In this document: positions 1 to 7,668 of the stretch, piece after piece
How the letters are laid out: every line of letters starts with the position of its first letter
Position numbering within the stretch: position 1 is the first letter of the stretch
From: CALZJC01 sp041574955
Lineage (GTDB): Bacteria; Acidobacteriota; Thermoanaerobaculia; Multivoradales; JAHEKO01
Reading direction: 5' to 3'
Assembly: GCA_041574955.1 (NCBI GenBank)
Contig: JBFGNS010000160.1
Coordinates: forward strand, 1-9,396
Length of the DNA: 9,396 bases
The notes under the pieces: generated by a model
What the model was told of the DNA's origin: nothing
The model's input: the letters and a program-made list of their open reading frames with translations, nothing else
Databases searched by the model: none
Made by a program: the position numbers and the translations under genes

Positions 1-1277
<1,277 letters not shown>

Positions 1278-1290
1278 CGAGCTCCCGGTG

Positions 1291-1300
1291 AGGAGGAGGA
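1291..1300 (+). promoter_or_regulatory. Ribosome binding site deciding the start of the second RND gene
   Basis: A purine run AGGAGGAGGA lies just before the ATG at 1303, with a core AGGAGG about six bases upstream. An in-frame GTG at 1288 would place this run inside the coding sequence and has no comparable site of its own. The ATG at 1303 is therefore the preferred start. Confidence 0.75.
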
Positions 1301-1302
1301 GC

Positions 1303-4300
1303 ATGACCGACACCGACCAGGCACCCGACCGCGAGTCGCGGCTGACCGGCTTTTCGCTCGACCGGCGGATCACCGTCCTGATGATCCTGCTGACGCTGGT
1401 GGTGCTGGGGACGGTCGCCACCCTCAGCATCCCGCTCGAGCTGTTCCCCTCCGGCTTCACCGGCCCCCACCTGTCGGTGCAGGTGCCGTGGCGCGACGCC
1501 CCCTCCCAGGAGGTGCTCGACAAGATCGTGCTGCCGCTCGAGCAGGAGCTGTCGACGATCGCCGGCATCGACCGGATGGACTCCTACGCGCGCACCGGCT
1601 TCGCCATGTGCTCGCTGATGTTCAAGCAGGGCACCGACATGGACGTCGCCTACCGCGAGGCGCGCGATCGCGTCGAGCGGGCGCGGCTGCAGATGCCGGA
1701 CGACGTCGAGCAGATCTTCATCCGCAAGGACGACACCTCGGGCATCCCGATCTACTTCATCGGTCTGGCCATCGACCCGGCGGTGATCGACGTCTACAAC
1801 CTGGTGCAGGACGAGGTGGTGTTGCCGCTCGAGCGTATCGACGGCGTCGCCTCGGTGGATACGCACGGGCTGGAAGAGAAGGAGGTGCTGATCGAGCTCG
1901 ACCGCGAGCGCACCGCGGCCGCCGGGCTCAACATCTACGAGCTGGCGCAGCAGCTCGGTGGCGACAACTTCACGCTGTCGAGCGGCAGCGTGCTGTACGG
2001 CGGCAAGAAGCTGCTGCTGCGCTCGGTGGCGCGCTACGACCACGTCGAGCAGCTCGAGAACCGGCTGGTTGGCGACACCACCCGTCTCAAGGACATCGCC
2101 AGGGTGAGCTACGACCTGCCCGACAAGGAGTACCGGGTGCGCGCCATGAGCCGGCCGGCGGTGGCGATCTCGGTCGCCAAAGAGGGCGACGCCAACGCCC
2201 TGGAGGTGGCACAGCGGGTCGACGCCGTGGTCGAGCAGATGCGGGCCAACCCGCGCCTACAGGTGATCGACGTCACCACCCTGTTCAACCAGGGCGACGT
2301 GATCCTCGAGTCGCTGAGCACGCTGCTGGCGAGCGGCCGGATCGGCGGCATCATCGCGCTGCTGGTGATGTTCTTCTTCCTGCGCCGCTTCCGGATGACC
2401 CTGATCGTCACGCTGTCGATCCCGGTGTCGATCGTCATCGCGCTGACGGTGATGTACTTCGCCGGCGAGTCGCTCAACATCCTGACCCTGCTGGCGCTGA
2501 TGATCTCAGTCGGGCTGCTGGTCGACAACTCGGTGGTGGTCGGGGAGAACATCTTCCGTCTGCAGCGCGAGGGGCTGCCGCGGCGCCAGGCCTGCATCCA
2601 GGGCGCCGGCGAGATCGCCCTCGCCATCGTGATGGCCACGCTCACCACCATCATCGTGTTCCTGCCGGTTTCGCTGGTCGAGGGCATGGGGCAGTTCTTC
2701 CTGCTGCGGCTGTCGATCCCGATCTCGGTGGCGCTGCTCGGCTCGCTGCTGGTGGCGCTGATCTTCATCCCGCTGTCGGTGTACGTCACGCTGCCGGCCA
2801 ACGGCGGCGACCGCGAGAAGCCGCACCCGGTCTTCGACTGGCTCAAGCGCGCCTACGACGCCAGCTTCGGGCTGCTCAACCGCGCCTACGCCTCGCTGCT
2901 GGCGGTCTTTCTGCGGCGCCGCCTCGACCTGGTGCTGATCGTGGCGGCGGTGTTCATGGTGACCTCGGCGGTGGCGATGCAGCGGGTCGAGTTCGTCGAG
3001 GCCCAGGAAGAGGAGCGGGGCGGGTTCTCGATCAGCGTGGCGCTGCCGCAGAACACCACCCTGGAAGAGGCCGAGGAGTACTTTCTGACCGCCGAGAAGG
3101 TGATCGAGACGAGCGCCGACGAGCTGGACCTGGACGGCTGGTTCTTGTTCCACCGCGCCACCTTCGGCGAGCTGCAGGGCTGGTTCAAGAGCCCGCGCAC
3201 CAACCAGGTGTCGCCGCGCGAGGCCACCAAGCGGGTGATGGAGGCGCTGCCCGAGAAGGCCGGGGTGAAGCTGCGCACCGCCGAGGACAACCAGGGCGAC
3301 GAGCGGCAGAACCAGGCGCTGTACGCGGTGATCCTGCAGGGCGAGGACTCGGGGCTGCTGGAAGAGGTGGGTGAGGAGCTGGAGCGGCTGTTCGTGCAGG
3401 TGCCGGGAGTGCTGGGCAGCAAGAAGGTGGACGACGATTCGCCGAGCGAGATGGCGCTGGTGCTGGACCGCGAGCGCATCCAGGCGCAGAGCATCAACCC
3501 GATGGTGGTGTCGGCGGTGGTCGGCTATGCGTTGCGCGGCCAGGCGCTGCCGCGGTTCCAGTACGGCGGCAAGGAGATCCCGGTGACGGTGCGGTTCCGC
3601 GAGCAGGACCGCGACACGCTCGACGAGCTGGCGGGGTTCGCGGTGCCCACCGGCGATGGCGGGTCGGTGCCGCTGTCGACGCTCACCGAGCCGCGCTACC
3701 TGGCATCGGCGCAGCGCATCCACCGCAAGAACAAGCTGACCTCGCGCGAGATCACCCTCGAGCTCGAGGAGGGCAAGGAGGACGAGGCACGGCGCGCCCT
3801 GGCGGCGCTCACCTCCCAGATCGACCTGCCGGAGGGCGTCACCTTCGCCGGCGGCGGCGGCAACCAGGGCCTGAGCGAGGACCTGCAGGGGATGCTGTTC
3901 GCCGGCATCGTGTCGATCCTGTTCATCTACCTGCTGATGGGTTTCCTGTTCGAGAGCTTCATCCTGCCGCTGTCGATCATCCTGACCATTCCGCTGGCCA
4001 GCCTCGGCGTCTACTGGAGCCACTTCCTGTTCGGGCTCAACATCGACTTCCTGGGGGTGGTGGGTCTGATCCTGCTGGTCGGGGTGGTGGTGAACAACGG
4101 CATCGTGCTGATCGACTACGTGACCCGGTTGCGCCACCGCGGACACGACCGGCGCGAAGCGCTGCTGCTGGCCGCCGAGCGCCGCTTCCGGCCGATCATG
4201 ATGACCGCGCTGACCACCATCGGCGGGCTGGTGCCGCTCACCGTGCAGGGCGCCTCGAGCATCGGCATCAGCTACCGCAGCTTCGGGCTGACGCTGATCG

Positions 4301-4458
4301 GTGGCCTGACCACCGCCACCCTGCTGACCCTGCTGGTGGTGCCGGTGTTCTACACCTTCTTCGACGACGCGCGGCGGACCATCGGCGCCGCCCTGCGTCG
4401 GCGGGGCTCGGGGCGGCGCGGCGACGCGCTCGAAGCGCCGGCGGCTCCGGTCGGCTGA
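1303..4458 (+). CDS. RND efflux permease (AcrB/HAE-1 superfamily), complete
   Basis: Complete 1051-aa inner-membrane RND permease, within the usual length of about 1020-1060 aa. The order is typical: a short polar N-terminus, TM1 (about residues 23-45, ending IPLELFPSGF), a large porter domain (about 50-325), TM2-TM6 (about 345-495), a second periplasmic domain (about 560-855) and TM7-TM12 at the end. TM4 carries GLLVDNSVVVGENIFR, with D408 followed by N409 where AcrB has Asp-Asp. TM10 carries VVVNNGIVLIDY (N931-N932) where AcrB has Lys-Asn. The one-Asp version is common in SwrC-like and other RND branches, so the pump is probably active with a reduced proton relay. It follows another RND gene after 25 bases, a layout like MdtB-MdtC, where two permeases form a mixed trimer. 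The tail after the last helix is Arg/Gly/Ala-rich. No adaptor or outer-membrane factor is visible; they may lie upstream. Substrate unknown. Confidence 0.95.
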   Translation: MTDTDQAPDRESRLTGFSLDRRITVLMILLTLVVLGTVATLSIPLELFPSGFTGPHLSVQVPWRDAPSQEVLDKIVLPLEQELSTIAGIDRMDSYARTGFAMCSLMFKQGTDMDVAYREARDRVERARLQMPDDVEQIFIRKDDTSGIPIYFIGLAIDPAVIDVYNLVQDEVVLPLERIDGVASVDTHGLEEKEVLIELDRERTAAAGLNIYELAQQLGGDNFTLSSGSVLYGGKKLLLRSVARYDHVEQLENRLVGDTTRLKDIARVSYDLPDKEYRVRAMSRPAVAISVAKEGDANALEVAQRVDAVVEQMRANPRLQVIDVTTLFNQGDVILESLSTLLASGRIGGIIALLVMFFFLRRFRMTLIVTLSIPVSIVIALTVMYFAGESLNILTLLALMISVGLLVDNSVVVGENIFRLQREGLPRRQACIQGAGEIALAIVMATLTTIIVFLPVSLVEGMGQFFLLRLSIPISVALLGSLLVALIFIPLSVYVTLPANGGDREKPHPVFDWLKRAYDASFGLLNRAYASLLAVFLRRRLDLVLIVAAVFMVTSAVAMQRVEFVEAQEEERGGFSISVALPQNTTLEEAEEYFLTAEKVIETSADELDLDGWFLFHRATFGELQGWFKSPRTNQVSPREATKRVMEALPEKAGVKLRTAEDNQGDERQNQALYAVILQGEDSGLLEEVGEELERLFVQVPGVLGSKKVDDDSPSEMALVLDRERIQAQSINPMVVSAVVGYALRGQALPRFQYGGKEIPVTVRFREQDRDTLDELAGFAVPTGDGGSVPLSTLTEPRYLASAQRIHRKNKLTSREITLELEEGKEDEARRALAALTSQIDLPEGVTFAGGGGNQGLSEDLQGMLFAGIVSILFIYLLMGFLFESFILPLSIILTIPLASLGVYWSHFLFGLNIDFLGVVGLILLVGVVVNNGIVLIDYVTRLRHRGHDRREALLLAAERRFRPIMMTALTTIGGLVPLTVQGASSIGISYRSFGLTLIGGLTTATLLTLLVVPVFYTFFDDARRTIGAALRRRGSGRRGDALEAPAAPVG

Positions 4459-4471
4459 GTCGGCGGTAGAG

Positions 4472-4492
4472 CGGCGACCGTGTCGGTCGTTG
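4472..4492 (+). terminator. Hairpin after the RND genes, possible terminator
   Basis: CGACCG-TGT-CGGTCG (4475-4489) is a perfect six-base-pair stem with a three-base loop. It extends to about nine pairs if two G-U pairs and an outer C-G are allowed. It begins 13 bases after the RND stop codon and ends before the promoter-like sequence of the next gene. No T-run follows (TTGGGGAGG instead), so if it ends transcription it is not a classic intrinsic terminator. Confidence 0.4.
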
Positions 4493-4499
4493 GGGAGGC

Positions 4500-4528
4500 T
4501 TGCGTGAATGGTAGTTGTATGCTACAAA
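4500..4528 (+). promoter_or_regulatory. Probable promoter of the MarR-arsM unit
   Basis: TTGCGT (4500-4505) and TACAAA (4523-4528) are separated by exactly 17 bases and match the sigma-70 -35 and -10 consensus at 3/6 and 4/6 positions. This is a locally AT-rich patch in otherwise very GC-rich DNA. Transcription would start near 4535, which argues against any translation start before that point. Confidence 0.45.
4515..4527. promoter_or_regulatory. Palindrome, candidate operator for the MarR-type regulator
   Basis: TTGTA-TGC-TACAA is a perfect inverted repeat with a three-base centre, and further flanking positions pair partly. It overlaps the end of the spacer and the -10 element of the promoter just before the regulator gene. 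MarR dimers typically bind short AT-rich palindromes and repress their own operons, so autoregulation is a reasonable inference. Binding itself is not shown by the sequence. Confidence 0.5.
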
Positions 4529-4574
4529 TAAATGGTCCGAGCCCACGACCCGGATCCCGCAGACTGTTCCGTCG

Positions 4575-5144
4575 ATGACCGTTGCTCCCAGCTCACCCGC
4601 GGATACGCCCTCCGCGCCATCCTCCGGCAGCGCCGGCCGGCTGCGGCGCTCGATCCGAGCGCTCGCCCGCCGGTTCGCTCTTTCGGAGCGCAGCGAGATG
4701 GCCTGCTGCGGCATGACGGTGGCGCAGGCCGGGGCGCTCGAGACGCTGCGCCTGGCCGGTGCGATGCGAGCCGGCGACCTCGGCCGGCGCCTGGGCATCC
4801 GGCCGAGCACGGTGACCCGCAACCTGGACCGGCTGGAGCAGCGGGGGCTGGTGCGGCGGCGGCCGGATCCCGACGACGCACGCGCTGCCACGGTCGAGCT
4901 GACCATCGAAGGCAGCCGGGCCGCCACCGAGGTGGAGCGGCAGGCCGTGCGGTTCTTCGAGTCGGTGCTCGACCAGATCCCGGCCGAGCGCCGGCGGCGG
5001 GTGGAAGAGAGTCTGGCGGAGCTGGTGACGGCGGTGCGCCGCGCCACCGACGACTGCTGTCCCGGTGCCTATGACCACCTGTTGACCGATCTGACCGGTG
5101 CGGGCTGCGAAGCCGCCTGCGCGACCGAGGAGGACCCGACATGA
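4575..5144 (+). CDS. Cysteine-rich MarR-family transcriptional regulator
   Basis: A 189-aa predicted DNA-binding repressor of the MarR type. The winged helix spans about residues 62-112: RAGDLGRRLGIRPSTVTRNL is the helix-turn-helix, followed by LDRLEQRGLVRRRPDPDD and the wing. Flanking helices would dimerise. Cysteines stand out: C44-C45 in ACCGMTVAQ before the DNA-binding domain, then C161-C162, C178 and C182 near the C-terminus. Such pairs could bind a metalloid or act as a redox switch, which fits its partner, an arsenite methyltransferase overlapped by four bases (ATGA). The frame is open back to a TTG at 4515, but that lies inside the likely promoter, so ATG 4575 is chosen even though no good ribosome binding site precedes it. 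The first ~20 residues are Ser/Pro/Ala-rich and probably disordered. The ligand is inferred from context only; drug or organic-acid sensing linked to the upstream pumps is an alternative. Confidence 0.85.
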   Translation: MTVAPSSPADTPSAPSSGSAGRLRRSIRALARRFALSERSEMACCGMTVAQAGALETLRLAGAMRAGDLGRRLGIRPSTVTRNLDRLEQRGLVRRRPDPDDARAATVELTIEGSRAATEVERQAVRFFESVLDQIPAERRRRVEESLAELVTAVRRATDDCCPGAYDHLLTDLTGAGCEAACATEEDPT

Positions 5145-6016
5145 GCCATCCAGACCAGGACCGTGACAGACCGCAGCCCGGAGGCCGGCTGCCCGCCGAT
5201 CCCGAGAGCGTGGTCGATGCGGTGCGCCAACGCTACGGCCAGATCGCGAGCGGCGCCGTCGCCGGCTGCTGCTCGCCGGCCGGCGACTGTGGCTCCGAGC
5301 CCGATCCGGCGACGGTGTCGAGCGCGGTCGGCTACCGCCGCGAGCAGCTCGCCGCGGCACCGGCGGAGGCCAACCTCGGCCTGGGGTGCGGGGCGCCAAT
5401 CGAGCACCTGGGCCTGCGGCCGGGCGAGACCGTGCTCGACCTCGGCTCGGGTGGCGGCTTCGACGCGCTGCTGGCGGCTGCCGAGGTCGGCGACGAGGGG
5501 TGGGTGATCGGGGTCGACATGACGCCCGAGATGATCGAGCTGGCGCGGCGCAACGCCGCCCGCGCCGGCCGCCGGCAGGTGGAGTTCCGGCACGGCCGGC
5601 TGGAGGAGATGCCGGTGGCCGACGCCACGGTCGACGCGGTGACCAGCAACTGCGTGATCAACCTGGTGCCGGACAAGGCCAAGGTGTTCGCCGAGATCGC
5701 CCGCGTGCTCAAGCCCGGCGGCCGGCTGGTGGTGGCCGACGTGGTGCTCGACGGCGAGCTGCCGCCGCAGCTCGGCGACAGCCTGCTGGCCTACGTCGGC
5801 TGCGTCGCCGGCGCGATGGAGCGGCGACGCTACTTCGAGACGGTGGCCGCGGCCGGTCTGGCCGACGTCGAGATCCTGAAGGAGGTCGACTTCCTGGCGA
5901 CGCTGGGGGACGCCCTGCCGGCCGAGGCCGCGGCGCTGCTGGCACGCGCCGGGGTGGAGCCCGGGCAGCTGGCCGGCAAGGTCCGCTCGATCACCTTCCG
6001 CGCCTGGAAGCGGTAG
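5141..6016 (+). CDS. arsM: Arsenite S-adenosylmethionine methyltransferase (ArsM type)
   Basis: A 291-aa cytosolic class I methyltransferase expected to methylate As(III) stepwise with S-adenosylmethionine, giving methylated and finally volatile arsenicals. The SAM-binding motif is ETVLDLGSGGGFDALLAA (about residues 96-113), with acidic GVDMTPEM (124-131) next. The three cysteines typical of ArsM are in their expected settings: C83 in LGLGCG, C171 in SNCVINL and C221 in YVGCVAGA. The N-terminus has the family's RYGQIA motif followed by a cysteine cluster (C43, C44, C50), as in many bacterial ArsM proteins. The ATG overlaps the upstream regulator's TGA. A GAGGAGG site at 5127-5133, seven bases before the ATG, supports this start and translational coupling. 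No ArsR, ArsB/Acr3 or ArsC gene is in the window. Methylation of another metalloid (Sb, Se) is possible, but the cysteine set makes arsenic most likely. Confidence 0.9.
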   Translation: MSHPDQDRDRPQPGGRLPADPESVVDAVRQRYGQIASGAVAGCCSPAGDCGSEPDPATVSSAVGYRREQLAAAPAEANLGLGCGAPIEHLGLRPGETVLDLGSGGGFDALLAAAEVGDEGWVIGVDMTPEMIELARRNAARAGRRQVEFRHGRLEEMPVADATVDAVTSNCVINLVPDKAKVFAEIARVLKPGGRLVVADVVLDGELPPQLGDSLLAYVGCVAGAMERRRYFETVAAAGLADVEILKEVDFLATLGDALPAEAAALLARAGVEPGQLAGKVRSITFRAWKR

Positions 6017-6022
6017 CGCGCG

Positions 6023-6050
6023 GCCGCCGCGGCGGCGGTTCTGCCGGCAG
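6023..6050. repeat. GC palindromes just after arsM
   Basis: GCCGCCGCGGCGGC (6023-6036) and CTGCCGGCAG (6041-6050) are perfect palindromes beginning six bases after the arsM stop codon. They could fold into short hairpins that help end or stabilise the transcript. No T-run follows, and palindromes of this kind arise often by chance at such GC content. Confidence 0.3.
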
Positions 6051-6090
6051 CCGTTCGCGAGCCGGGCCGGGAGGGCACGCCCACCTGGTT

Positions 6091-6133
6091 GGCCGGCGGG
6101 CGGTGCCGGCCGGTGGCCGTTCTCCGGACGGCC
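6091..6133 (+). terminator. Two successive hairpins between arsM and the secreted-protein gene
   Basis: GGCCGGC (6091-6097) pairs with GCCGGCC (6105-6111) around a seven-base loop, and GGCCGT (6115-6120) pairs with ACGGCC (6128-6133) around another seven-base loop. A run of five T's occurs at 6146-6150, about 12 bases past the second stem, which is farther than in a standard intrinsic terminator. The position, at the end of one unit and before an apparently separate one, is what suggests termination. Confidence 0.35.
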
Positions 6134-6167
6134 CTGCTTGTAACGTTTTTCGTCTTGCGGGTACTCC

Positions 6168-6192
6168 AACTCCAGTGAAGTCCGACGGAGTT
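6168..6192 (+). other. Inverted repeat in the leader of the secreted-protein gene
   Basis: AACTCC (6168-6173) and GGAGTT (6187-6192) are perfect complements with a 13-base loop, 23 bases before the chosen start codon. The surrounding 6134-6215 stretch is less GC-rich than its neighbours and probably holds the promoter, though I cannot pick convincing -35 and -10 elements; TTGTAA at 6138 is the best -35 candidate. The role of the repeat is unknown. Confidence 0.3.
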
Positions 6193-6215
6193 TCATGACA
6201 GAAAGGAGAGCCCGC

Positions 6216-7052
6216 ATGAATCGAGTCCGCAGCGCACTGGCCCCGGCCCTGGTGTTCCACCTGTTGATCCTGCCGCTCGTCTCCGCGCCGGCTGCGGCGC
6301 AAGGCGAAGCCGGCCGCGGCGATCGCGGTGCCGGTACGCTCCGCCCGCGCGGCGCCAGCGAGTTCCGCGCCGGTGGGGTGGCGTCCCGGCTGGAGGGCGC
6401 CCGGGGCTTCCGGGCCGAGACCCTGCCCGGTACGTTCCGCCATCACGGCCATGTCCACCCCGGCGGCCTGGCCAAGTTCGAGGCCCCCTGGGGCGAGCTG
6501 ATGACCATCCGCTACTGGACCTCGCCTTCCGGCACGGTGGCGATCGAGTACGACGGCGAGCTGACCGTGCGCTACCGGTTCGACGACGCCGGCCAGCTGG
6601 CGGCGATCACCGCCGAGACCGGCGAGCGCAGCGCCCACACCGAGCTCGGTGACCGGAGCCGGCAGCTGCTGTGGGGCGAGACCGACCTGGCGTCGTTCGA
6701 CATGGCGGCCTACGAGCTGATCGACGACGTCTTCCGCTCCAGCCACTCGCAGGCGTTCCTCGACGGCGTGGCGGGCTTCGAGGCCCTGGCGGAAGCGGGC
6801 TGTGGCACCTCGGCGGTGCAGTGCGGCGTCTGCATCGTGGCGTGGGCCGCCAGCGTCGCCGCCATCGGCGCGGCCTGCCTGGTGGGCGGCGTCCCGACCT
6901 GGGGGCTGTCGTGTCTGGCGGCGATCGTGGCGCACGAGGCGAGCAGCGTGGGCTGCGCCGTCACCTGCATCAACGCCTTCCAGGAGTGCGGCTGGGCCGA
7001 CAAGGGCGACGTGGTCGACGACGGCTGCTCCGGCCCCGGCGACGCCGAGTAG
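6216..7052 (+). CDS. Secreted protein with cysteine-rich halocin-C8-like C-terminal domain
   Basis: A 278-aa exported protein of unproven function. Residues 1-28 form a Sec signal peptide: MNRVR, a hydrophobic core, and cleavage after APAAA before QG. Residues ~30-185 are hydrophilic, contain no cysteine, and have a His-rich patch (HHGHVHPGG, about 76-84) and likely beta strands. Residues ~190-278 differ sharply, being small, hydrophobic and Gly-rich, with nine cysteines (196, 203, 206, 221, 233, 247, 251, 258, 271). The CGVC pair, GGVPTWGLSCLAAIV and spaced later cysteines resemble the core peptide of halocin C8, as I recall it. Its precursor has about the same length, with an N-terminal immunity part and a C-terminal peptide. 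This suggests a bacteriocin-type precursor, but a structural disulfide domain is an alternative. ATG 6216 is preferred over ATG 6195 because GGAG (6205-6208) lies seven bases before it. The next gene is a small membrane protein. Confidence 0.75.
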   Translation: MNRVRSALAPALVFHLLILPLVSAPAAAQGEAGRGDRGAGTLRPRGASEFRAGGVASRLEGARGFRAETLPGTFRHHGHVHPGGLAKFEAPWGELMTIRYWTSPSGTVAIEYDGELTVRYRFDDAGQLAAITAETGERSAHTELGDRSRQLLWGETDLASFDMAAYELIDDVFRSSHSQAFLDGVAGFEALAEAGCGTSAVQCGVCIVAWAASVAAIGAACLVGGVPTWGLSCLAAIVAHEASSVGCAVTCINAFQECGWADKGDVVDDGCSGPGDAE

Positions 7053-7065
7053 GCCGGCCCTCGAC

Positions 7066-7095
7066 TGGACGATAAACCTTTTCTTCCGCTACAAT
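7066..7095 (+). promoter_or_regulatory. Probable promoter of the small membrane-protein gene
   Basis: TACAAT (7090-7095) matches the -10 consensus at 5/6 positions. TGGACG (7066-7071), 18 bases upstream, matches the -35 at 4/6. The interval is AT-rich against a GC-rich background and lies in the 88-base gap after the preceding stop codon. The downstream gene can therefore probably be transcribed on its own as well as by read-through. Confidence 0.5.
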
Positions 7096-7140
7096 GCCAA
7101 TTCTCGACTTGCAGGCGGACAGACGGAGAGGAGGCCTCGA

Positions 7141-7434
7141 ATGTACAAGATAGCTATCCCGGTCATCTGCCTGCTGGCTCACGTCCAGCTCGTGCTGGTG
7201 CTGTTTCCCGGTATGTGGCGCGAGATCGACGTCCGTGGGCTGCGGTGGCACAACATCTTCGTGCTGTTCTTCGTGCCGCTGGGTCTGAGCGCGCTGATCG
7301 GCAGCTGGCTGGCCGCCGGCTACGCCACCATGCCCACCTGGGTGGTGGTGGCCGGCGCGCTGGCGGTGGACGCCTTCCTGGTGTCGGCGGTGATCTCCGC
7401 GATCGCCCTCGGCAGCCGGCGCCAGACCGCCTGA
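7141..7434 (+). CDS. Small three-helix membrane protein of unknown function
   Basis: A 97-aa protein with no family I recognise. It is almost entirely hydrophobic, with likely transmembrane helices at about residues 4-23, 38-60 and 66-90. The basic loop between helices 1 and 2 (WREIDVRGLRWHN) and the basic tail GSRRQTA suggest that both are cytoplasmic, with an external N-terminus. The ATG has an excellent site, AGGAGG at 7129-7134, six bases before it. The frame is open far upstream, but that part overlaps the preceding gene out of frame and is a shadow. It sits 88 bases downstream of the halocin-C8-like secreted protein on the same strand. Its size and topology would suit an immunity or accessory membrane protein for such a peptide, but that rests on position alone. 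It contains no cysteine after the first helix and no enzymatic motif. Confidence 0.75.
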   Translation: MYKIAIPVICLLAHVQLVLVLFPGMWREIDVRGLRWHNIFVLFFVPLGLSALIGSWLAAGYATMPTWVVVAGALAVDAFLVSAVISAIALGSRRQTA

Positions 7435-7600
7435 GCATCCCCGGGAGCCGCTCCAACCAGGTCCGAGCCCTGGGCTCGCCGGCCGGGAGCCGCCAAGGCG
7501 CGCGCCCGGTGGCGGCCCGGGGCGTCGGCCGTCGCGGGCCGGGCGGTGCGCTGGTGCCGGAAGCGGCTCGGCGGGCCACCCGGTTGCCAACACGAACTGC

Positions 7601-7629
7601 TTGACCCCGAATCGGGATAGGCGGAGAAT
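7601..7629 (+). promoter_or_regulatory. Probable promoter of the DUF4440-like gene
   Basis: TTGACC (7601-7606) matches the -35 consensus at 5/6 positions, and GAGAAT (7624-7629) matches the -10 at 4/6, with a 17-base spacer. It lies 40 bases before the start codon. The rest of the 7435-7600 gap is very GC-rich, with no gene or clear signal that I can see. Confidence 0.5.
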
Positions 7630-7639
7630 CCGCTTCGTC

Positions 7640-7654
7640 ACTCCATTCTGGAGT
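7640..7654 (+). other. Leader hairpin just before a ribosome binding site
   Basis: ACTCCA-TTC-TGGAGT is a perfect six-base-pair stem with a three-base loop. It would lie at the very 5' end of the predicted transcript and ends two bases before the GAGGAG ribosome binding site (7656-7661). It may stabilise the mRNA or tune translation. Confidence 0.4.
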
Positions 7655-7668
7655 CGAGGAGAAGCGCC

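Noticed and set aside
2506..4146. Long open frame on the minus strand opposite the complete RND gene (546 aa)
   Set aside because: Its translation is a low-complexity His/Gln/Arg/Leu mixture typical of antisense frames in GC-rich genes, while the + strand protein has clear RND motifs.
4593..5399. Minus-strand open frames opposite the MarR and arsM genes
   Set aside because: They are Arg/Pro/Ser-rich translations without motifs, overlapping strongly supported + strand genes with a coherent operon structure.
6802..7140. Upstream extension of the small membrane-protein frame
   Set aside because: It overlaps the secreted-protein gene in another frame and is Arg/Ser/Ala-rich. The ATG at 7141 has a strong ribosome binding site and begins the hydrophobic protein.
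7435..7600. Gap before the DUF4440-like gene as a possible small gene or RNA
   Set aside because: It is very GC-rich with only short chance open frames. I see no ribosome binding site, conserved RNA fold or repeat.
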